A stretch of 64,000 nt of DNA, taken from NCBI GenBank assembly GCA_009363875.1, contig CM018685.1, positions 63,778,593 to 63,842,592 of the forward strand. The letters are read 5' to 3'. A model generated the notes under the pieces. It did not search any database. It was not told the DNA's origin and saw nothing but the letters and a program-made list of their open reading frames with translations. The stretch comes from Mikania micrantha (taxonomy: Eukaryota; Streptophyta; Magnoliopsida; Asterales; Asteraceae). Shown piece after piece: positions 57,084 to 64,000 of the stretch. A program made the translations under genes and the position numbers. How positions within the stretch are numbered: the first letter of the stretch is position 1; each line of letters starts with the position of its first letter.

Positions 57084-57859
57084 AGGGTTAGGATTAAAAT
57101 ACTCTTAACTTTAACCTTTTGGTCGGCAATACTCCATACTCAGGAAATGTTTCATAACACTCCCTACTTTAAACTTAGTTTTTGCTGGCACTCCCAAACT
57201 AACGGAAGTGTAACTCTGTTAACACTTTTGATGATTATCCCCAATTCTGCATAAACCCTAGTTTTGTACCCCAATTTAAATCAATCAAATGATCATCTGA
57301 TGATCAAATTAACCATAGGGCTTTCGTTCTAGACCTAAAAATGAGGCTAATTGTATCAAGAATTACGTGGATCAGATTTGAATTGATTGAGTTCGTTTAT
57401 AAATGCAGTCGCGACTTTTTCTTAGTTTCAAAATCGATAGGAAGATTGATGTTTGAATAAATTAATCATATGGCTTTCGTTCTAGACCTAAAAATGAGGC
57501 TAATAGTTTCAAGATTACCTGGATCAGATTCGAGTTGCTTGAGTTCATGTATACAGTAGCCATGATTGTTTCTTGGATTCAAAATGGATTGGAATAATGA
57601 TGTTTGATGAAATTGAGGCCACGATTAGGACTGAATGAGTGTCAACTAAGTTTGTGTGAGTTCAATTTTTGATTGAGAGACTGTATTGTGATTGTTAGGT
57701 TCGATTTTGCGATTCAAGTTAACGGAGTTACAGTTCTGTTAAGACGGGAGTGCCAGCAAAAACTAAGTTTAAAGTAGGGAGCGATGTGAAACATTTTCTG
57801 AGTAGGGAGTATCGTCGGCCAAGAGGTTAAAGTTGGGAGTATTTTAATCCAATAACCCT
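57084..57859. mobile_element. Long-TIR non-autonomous element
   Basis: Inverted arms of about 140 bp (57084-57223, 57718-57859) start AGGGTTA and share TTTAAACTTAGTTTTTGC and CAAAAACTAAGTTTAAA. The 7-bp string AATTTTT flanks both ends. Between the arms a unit of about 150 bp occurs twice in tandem (57305-57455, 57460-57610; shared CTTTCGTTCTAGACC). It is MULE-like in shape; family unassigned. Confidence 0.75.
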
Positions 57860-58104
57860 AATTTTTATTATAAAATTAAACTAGAATCAAGTTGTTTTCA
57901 TGTCCTTAAATATTTATTATCAAGTTGACTGTTGATTATGCCCTTAAATATTTATTTACGAAATTATAATACATAGAAATATAGAATGGCTTGCACTTGG
58001 TCCTAATAACAGCCAAGTGGCCCAAGTAGCCCAAGTGGGAAACGGCAGAGGTAGAGTTGATAATAAAAAAAATAAGAATTGCAAAATTTTATAAACACAT
58101 TAAT

Positions 58105-58355
58105 TTAAAAGTAAATTACTGTTCCTTAAGTTTCATAAATTATTCATATAGTCCCAAACTTTAGACATTTATAACATGTATAGTCCTTTGATCATCAAAT
58201 TACCCTTACATAATTAACCAAATTACCCTCACATAAGAAATATATGTGTTATAAATGTTTAAAGTTTATGATTATACGTGTAATTTATAAAACCTAAGAA
58301 TAAAAAATAAAATATTAGCAAATTATGTATACAATCTTGATAATTTACTCTTAAT
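58105..58355. mobile_element. Small inverted-repeat MITE, copy 2
   Basis: AGTAAATTAC at the left and TAATTTACT at the right, with internal similarity to 18874-19170 (GTATTATAAATRTTTAAAG-type phrase). Confidence 0.65.
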
Positions 58356-58507
58356 TAAAAAAAAAATTTTTTGAACGTCAAAAGTTATCTCCTCCTAAAC
58401 TACTCCACAATAATTACACCATTGCATGGGTTAGAATCCATGACTTCCCATTCTAAGAGACAAAGCCTCTACCAACTCTTAATTTAATTAATCTACACAT
58501 ACAACCA

Positions 58508-58731
58508 AGGGCTTCTAGCCTAATGGTTACCCCCTTGACTTCCCTATGGAAGGTCTTGGGTTCGAATCCGGGCTGAGGCATATTTGCTGAAGCAAGGTCA
58601 GGGGGTTTACCCAGTTGTGGGGTTCCTCCTGGGGTGGGCTCGGGCATACGCCCCAGAGCGTCAAATCCGAGGAGACGGTTGAAATCCCGTCTTTGGTGTC
58701 GTTGTACCAGGCCGTTCCAAAAAAAAAAAAA
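58508..58731 (+). mobile_element. Complete tRNA-derived SINE
   Basis: Box A TAGCCTAATGGTTA, box B GGGTTCGAATCCG and a terminal A-run of about 13. A 21-bp target duplication with one mismatch flanks it (58487-58507 and 58732-58752). It lies about 40 bp upstream of the TATA box of the RING-H2 gene. Confidence 0.9.
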
Positions 58732-58770
58732 ATTAATCTACACATACGACCATACGGAACCTTTTCCTCC

Positions 58771-58778
58771 CTATAAAT
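58771..58778 (+). promoter_or_regulatory. TATA box of the RING-H2 gene
   Basis: CTATAAAT lies 60-67 bp before the ATG, a normal plant spacing. Confidence 0.7.
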
Positions 58779-58837
58779 TAAATCATGCCTCTTTCCCACA
58801 AACACAAATCAAATCCCAAAGCTTAAAATCAACACAA

Positions 58838-59236
58838 ATGGCGATCAACATCATCTTCTGTTTATCTGTGCTCATACCAATCTTCCGATCCAAAACCGAA
58901 GTGCTCGATCTGCTCAAGAATTCCATCTTTTACATCTTCCGATACGACAAGTTCTATCTCCGTAAACACGAATCGGAATTACTTACGATTGATCTTCCGA
59001 TCATCCGATTTCAGGACCTGCAAGATCGTCGACGAAGAGAGGTGGAAGAAATGTGTTTCGCCTGTTCCACCAATTACGAAGGGGACGACGTCGTGTGTCA
59101 GCTCAGCCGATGCGGTCACGTGTTCCACTCCGATTGCGTCGGAAAATTGATTCACCGGAGACAAACTGATTGCCCTTTCTGCCGGATGTCATTCTTCTCC
59201 GGTTGTTCGTCGGTTCCCTGTAAAAATATCCGATAG
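58838..59236 (+). CDS. RING-H2 finger protein, probable E3 ubiquitin ligase
   Basis: 132 residues, single exon. A short hydrophobic N-terminus (IIFCLSVLIPIF, 5-16) may anchor it in a membrane. Middle segment YLRKHESELLTIDLPIIRF is followed by a basic patch (DRRRREVEE) and a RING-H2 finger at 73-115: C73, C76, C92, H94, H97, C100, C112, C115, with CFAC and CPFC pairs. The pattern and size fit the small RHA/XERICO-type plant E3 ligases, which take ubiquitin from an E2 enzyme; some act in abscisic acid or stress responses. The ATG is the first after the TATA box and a short A-rich leader. No damage is visible. Which family member it is cannot be settled here. Confidence 0.88.
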   Translation: MAINIIFCLSVLIPIFRSKTEVLDLLKNSIFYIFRYDKFYLRKHESELLTIDLPIIRFQDLQDRRRREVEEMCFACSTNYEGDDVVCQLSRCGHVFHSDCVGKLIHRRQTDCPFCRMSFFSGCSSVPCKNIR

Positions 59237-59549
59237 TTCGTTCACCTTTTTGCTTTGTTCTTTTTCTTTTTTCTTTTTTTCTGGACAGTAATTAATGGAT
59301 CATGTAGTCTGGGTTCAGATTATTAGAAAATGTATTTATTTAAAAATTTCGATTAAAGTTACGGTAGTAGTTACCTTTATAAAAAAAGAAAGGAATTCAT
59401 TATTTATATTTTATTACACTTGAAACTCCTTCGACATGTGCTTGAAAATATGCTCGCCTGATTTATGCTCTCTTAAAAACGTTCGGTTCAGCTTGAAAAA
59501 CAAACTAAGCATTAGCAATGTTAGTATGTTACATTCGTCCGTTGCTCGC
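59237..59549. other. 3' flank of the RING-H2 gene
   Basis: T-rich probable 3' untranslated region, then spacer; nothing else is seen. Confidence 0.5.
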
Positions 59550-60160
59550 TCGGTTGGCTCGATTTAATTTCTTAAATATCAAGCACAGACTGTGCGAGCC
59601 AAAAATCTTGAACTCAAAGCTTTGAATGGCTACTGCCTAGCTTTTTTCTAGTGATTAATAGTCTTCTGTTTGCAGTTTTGAATCTTGAGCCGAACTATTC
59701 GGCAGATTCCCACGCGTTACACATATTTATATATACATAAATATAATCACATTAAAATTTTAATATAGGAGATGTCTAGACGATGTCATCTTCATGCGAA
59801 TGTTGTCTAATCCAATAAAAATACAAAAAATAACATAATAAAAAACTAGAGAGATGAAAAATTTATAGAAATATTTTGATTTATTATTTTGTTACTAAAC
59901 CGTTTATTTATGAATATATGTGATTATCATATATATAAAATATAAATAGATGAAAATAATGTATTATGCTATTATGTCTTATACCATAAAAAACTTTCAA
60001 GTGTAAAAAAAAGTTAAATACAACATAAGTGTTTGTCAATTATTGAGTAAAAATATGTTAAAAAAAACTAACACCTTATCACAACTGTTCTTTTTTATTT
60101 TTTTCTTAGTGATGCTTGAAAAATTCGTTTGACCCTCGTATTAAAAATGCTTGGGGGGCA
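59550..60160 (+). repeat. Dispersed repeat, left part (split by solo LTR)
   Basis: Related to 8928-9500. The right part resumes at 62305-62455 (GAAATACACACATTCGATTTCGG, then GAAAAGTGCTCAGTTCG). Confidence 0.65.
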
Positions 60161-60654
60161 TGTAACCCCCAGTTACTATTCAACATTTTCCCATAATATC
60201 AGAGTTGGTCCCAGCAAATTTTTCATTTTTAAAACCTTGTTTGACCCTCTTTATTTAATAATATTAAACACAGTTTAACGCAAACGTAAACGTGTGACAC
60301 CTTTTACAATACTTATTTACATAAGTACGTTTAAGCCAAAATTTCAAACATTTGCAACAAGGTTTATTTGTTCGATTCCCAGTCCATCTCGATCCTTACA
60401 GCCAGGTCCATCATGTTTGACCTACAAACATCACACAATATTTCACATTAGTTCATAAGAACTAAGTAAGTAAACCCCATGGTTTCTCAACAACAAAATA
60501 TATAAATACATTTTTCACAATCAATATACAAACTGAGTCATTTCTATTCGAATTGACTCTCACAATGTAAAAATATCACATTACCAATCATCAACTATTG
60601 CTCACAATAGTTTAATCAAAATTACACTATAGTGTTCACATTCCTGTACTTCCA

Positions 60655-61030
60655 CCATAGCTATTTCTCAGCACCTCTGACTATTCACACATTTTTGACA
60701 CCATAATTAGTTCAAGTCTTGAGATGTTCACCCACCGGTGCTTCCATCTAAGACAAATTGCTAGCACCTCTAGCTATCCACCATCGTGAAGTCATAAATA
60801 ATTCAAGTCTTAAGATGTTCACCCACCGGTACTTCCATCTAAGACAATTTCCAGCACCTCTGGCTATCCACCATTGTGGAGTCATAAATAATTCAAGTCT
60901 TAAGATATTCACCCACCGGTACTTCCATCTAAGACAATTGCCAGCACCTCTGGCTATCCACCATTGTGGAGTCATAAATAATTCAATCAAATTACTATGA
61001 TGTTCACCTACCGGTACTTTCATCATAGAA
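60655..61030. repeat. 90-91 bp minisatellite in the solo LTR
   Basis: About four units, starting near 60727, 60818, 60908 and 60999, each with TTCACCCACCGGT(a/g)CTTCCATC and CAGCACCTCTGGCTATCC. Confidence 0.85.
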
Positions 61031-61990
61031 TTCCCACATTATTATTTACCAGGGTATTGGATTTGTTATAGGTTGTTTAACTTTTATTATTCAACATTCC
61101 CCTATTACCAATGCCATATTTATCATATCACTTATTCAACAACAAATTCAATATTTATTATGTGATGTCATAGTGGTGGGATTACTTACCTTGATCAGAT
61201 AAGAGATTAGCAACTGCAGGCTCTTTTCCTGCTCTATGACTAGTGGTTTGACTTCCACTACCACCACCTAGTTGCAAAATACATACACAACTAGTTTCAA
61301 CACGTATAGCACATACAATCAAGTTCAACACACTTGACTGATTTGACTTCCTCAAAGTCAATTATCACAATTAATTACATTTCATGCATCTCTTAGGCAT
61401 TTCATTAATTAATTGATGTTCATTATATTAGTTACGATCTTTAATTATTTCTATTATTCAAAAATTCATTTATGATCATAACTGTTAATAATGTTAACAT
61501 CAATTCATCACAATCATCATTTAACCCATGGATTATAATCCATATTTATTTCAAAACCACCATTTACCCATCCTACTAGTTATCATATCATGATATGGGT
61601 TTCAAAACAACTGGACATTATCCCGGCTTCAAAACGAAGATTTTACCGTCAAAATATCAAGTTCTTCGTTTCTAACAACCCCTAGTTATCAACTAGGCAA
61701 TAATCAATACCCATAATCATAATATTACAATCAAAACTAGATTTAATTAACAAAATATTAAACTAGTAGGATAAAACGAATCGTTACCCAATCAAACGGA
61801 TGTTCAATCACCAAACAACGATCAGATGTTGTGGAAACAATCCTTGGTACGATCCGGATGTTTAAAACACTCCAAATATGAGTTTGGATCTCAAATTTTC
61901 GTATGTGGGTGTTGCAAGTTCGAGAGAAAGAAAATAAAAATCTTTCTGCTTCAATCTGATAAATTTGAGGTGTTTCAAAACCGCCTCACC

Positions 61991-62117
61991 CGTCGCGTAC
62001 CGCGAAGAAGATCAAAGAAAGGCTTCGCGTACCGCGAAGCAATTCGGGATATTCAGATATTTTGGGTTCTTCGCGTACCGCGAAGGAACCTCAAAACCAC
62101 CTTCGCGTACCGCGAAG
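61991..62117. repeat. Four copies of a 17-bp perfect palindrome
   Basis: CTTCGCGTACCGCGAAG at 62023, 62069 and 62101, and with one change at 61991. Arms of 7 bp surround a TAC centre. Start-to-start spacings are 32, 46 and 32 bp. Confidence 0.9.
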
Positions 62118-62679
62118 AGTCCCAAAGCATAATATCTTCGTAATTTTCTTCGTTTCGCTATTCCGGACAATCCGTAACTCCGTTTCGCGCACGATTTTCT
62201 CCTACGTTCATAATTTCTTACATATTTTTCAATTACAACAACCACAATCGTTCAATTAACGATTATTTCAAATACATTCATTTATTAAAAAACCGGTTGT
62301 TACATGTCAGAAATACACACATTCGATTTCGGTACAATTGAAAAGTGCTCAGTTCGATTCCGTTTGTAAATGAACCAAACACGAGCAAATGTATGCCCGG
62401 TTTCATCTTGCTTGTGAACAGTACTAGAAAGATCTACTTGAGGTGGATTTGTTCGGTTCAGCGCTCGCTAAAACCTGGGCATTGAATACGGGTAGTTGGT
62501 CGCGGATTGTGATCGCAACGCGTGAGTTGTTAGATCCGATGATCCATTTAAACTCTGAAGAGTCATGACGCTGAGTTATATTGTCGTTCAAAAATTAAAT
62601 AAGTAAGAGGAACCGGAATGACGAGCGTCTAAAAGAAGTGAGGGAGGGATTCCTTTTGGAGCAGGGATCACTACTCTTG

Positions 62680-62850
62680 ACAGCAAGGCTGTAATCGAGC
62701 TGAGCTAAGCCGAGCCAGGCCTGGCTCCAGCTCGGCTCGAAGGCTCGTGGATTTTCGAGCAGAGCCGGAATTTCTTTCGAGCCAAAAATTCGAGCTCGAG
62801 CTCGTAAAAAACCTCAAGCCACGAGCTGGCTCGTTTTTTTCCCCTCCACT
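62680..62850. mobile_element. GAGCTCGAGCT-rich repeat, probably one end of a hAT element
   Basis: AAGGCTGTAATCGAGCTGAGC followed by many GAGC/GCTCG words. Elements of this style are common in plants; the other end is cut off by the next element. Confidence 0.45.
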
Positions 62851-62865
62851 TTATATATATATATA

Positions 62866-64000
62866 GGGAAGGGTTATTTTGGAAACTTGATTGAGTTAAA
62901 GAAACTTTGGAAACCATATTTTAACCATTGATCAAATTCTTGGATGGATGAGATTAAATTTGAAAAAGTTGATTAGATTGTTTTAGATTAAAAAATCTGA
63001 TGAAAGTACAAGATAGTACAAGATAGTACAAGAAGGGTAGAAATGTAATGTTACATGTGTACCTTTTTTTCATTTTATATTTACTTTTCTATTTTTATAT
63101 ATTTTATTTGTATCTACTCATCTCTTTTAATACATTTATTTGTTTATAAAAATGGAATCTCGAAGTTACATCGAAGTTACGTAATTCATAATTATTTCAG
63201 TTACGTATTGTTTATTTGTATTATGTTACATCGAAGTTACATTATTAATTATGCTAATTTACGTTTGCATGTGTTCTTAAATAAATTTGAAATTACTTTA
63301 ATTTTGTTACATTTATTTAACATTTGTTGTAAATGTATGTAACATATATGTAGCATGGTTCCATTTTATTAATTTTATTTACGTAACCAACTGTTACATA
63401 AATTTTACATAAAAGTTACATATATGTAATTTTGAATGTTTTAAAAATATTTTCTTTTACATACATGTAACACTTTGTTACAAATATGTACACAAGTTAG
63501 AAACCGGATTTTCAAGCGATTTTAGCTTTCACGTGACCTAAACCCTGAATTGTATTGTGTAAAATCACTATAATAAGGTAAAAAATGTTCAATTTTTAGG
63601 ACCGATTTCAGACATGAATTAAGTGCATGTATAAATCATGTAAAATCAATGTAACACATACATTTTGAAACAAAATAACCCAAAAAATGAAAGTTGCAAA
63701 TGACTGTAACCGAAATGTATTGTGTAACATCACTGTAACAAGGTAAATTTGGAGCATATATGATTGTTCAAATTTCGGATATGAAAATTCAATGTAACAC
63801 GTTTCATTTTGCATTATATAAAACATAAAATTCAAACAAAATAAATACCTAAAAAATAAAACAAAATAATAAAGTATTATAGAAAGTTACATTAAAAAAA
63901 TCAAAAGAGTACAATAGTAAAATTAATATAATGTTTTGCATTAAAAATTGTAAAATAATTTATCATATTTACTATAAAGTAATTAAAAGGTACAATAGTA
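62866..64000. mobile_element. TA-flanked element C, runs off the window
   Basis: It starts GGGAAGGGTTATTTTGG right after a (TA)n run, like the ends of copies A and B, but the inside differs: CATCGAAGTTAC and TGTAACAT words recur. No right end is seen before 64000. Confidence 0.5.

Larger units (their letters stand above)
60161..62304. mobile_element. Probable solo LTR
   Basis: 2144 bp beginning TGTAACCCCC and ending CCGGTTGTTACA, a TG...CA pair with inverted TGTAAC ends. It interrupts a repeat that is continuous at 8.9-9.5 kb. No internal retrotransposon sequence or second LTR is in the window. The flanking 5-mers GGGCA and TGTCA match at only 3 of 5 positions, so the target duplication is decayed or the borders are slightly off. 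Superfamily not determined. Confidence 0.65.

Noticed and set aside
60748..61026. ORF with repeated peptide blocks on the minus strand
   Set aside because: It only translates the 90-bp minisatellite of the solo LTR; the unit length being near a multiple of three keeps it open.
61991..62117. CRISPR-like spaced palindromic repeats
   Set aside because: Only four short repeats, inside an LTR in plant DNA, with no cas genes; CRISPR arrays are prokaryotic.

Overview
The window is nuclear DNA from a flowering plant, most likely a eudicot. The support is spliced genes with GT/AG introns, plant-specific families (ankyrin-PGG membrane protein, AGCVIII kinase, RING-H2 ligase, Enhancer-of-polycomb-like protein), Athila and Copia LTR retrotransposons, tRNA-derived SINEs and many small hAT-type elements, all in AT-rich intergenic sequence. 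The species cannot be fixed from sequence alone; the Au-like SINE and repeat style would fit an asterid, but that is only an impression.

Layout. 1-4.5 kb: AT-rich DNA with a foldback element at a TA microsatellite, a short gag-like ORF with its own TATA box, and nested small repeats. 4.7-11.3 kb (+): a six-exon ankyrin-PGG gene whose 2.7-kb last intron has swollen through insertions. 11.6-14.6 kb: a very large foldback with arms over 1 kb and a 145-bp loop. 14.9-18.6 kb (-): an intact two-exon PINOID/WAG-type AGC kinase whose intron holds a second copy of the TA foldback. 18.6-22 kb: MITEs and SINE-like copies. 22-32 kb (+): a decayed Enhancer-of-polycomb-like gene (frameshift, stop codons), carrying SINEs and a hAT MITE in its introns and split in its last recognisable exon by a 4.86-kb Copia element that lacks pol. 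33.2-35.0 kb: a complete PIF/Harbinger transposon with an open transposase. 35.4-54.6 kb: a Mutator-like element (MULE) of about 4.05 kb, split by a 15.2-kb, very young Athila (Gypsy) retrotransposon. The MULE transposase gene is broken, but a small convergent, two-exon zf-GRF/membrane-helix gene at its other end is intact. 54.7-58.8 kb: several small transposons with readable target duplications and a SINE inserted just upstream of a TATA box. 58.84-59.24 kb (+): an intact RING-H2 gene. 59.4-62.5 kb: a repeat split by a probable 2.1-kb solo LTR carrying a minisatellite and four copies of a 17-bp palindrome. The window ends inside a third TA-flanked element.

Only three host genes look able to make a full product (ankyrin-PGG, AGC kinase, RING-H2), and the first exon of the ankyrin gene was not found. 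The rest is mobile DNA in nested layers, and the insertion order can be read directly: MULE before Athila, EPC-like gene before Copia, giant foldback before a 651-bp insertion in one arm. Coordinates for exons and element ends were worked out by hand from splice signals, reading phase and target duplications; family names rest on recognised motifs and not on database searches.
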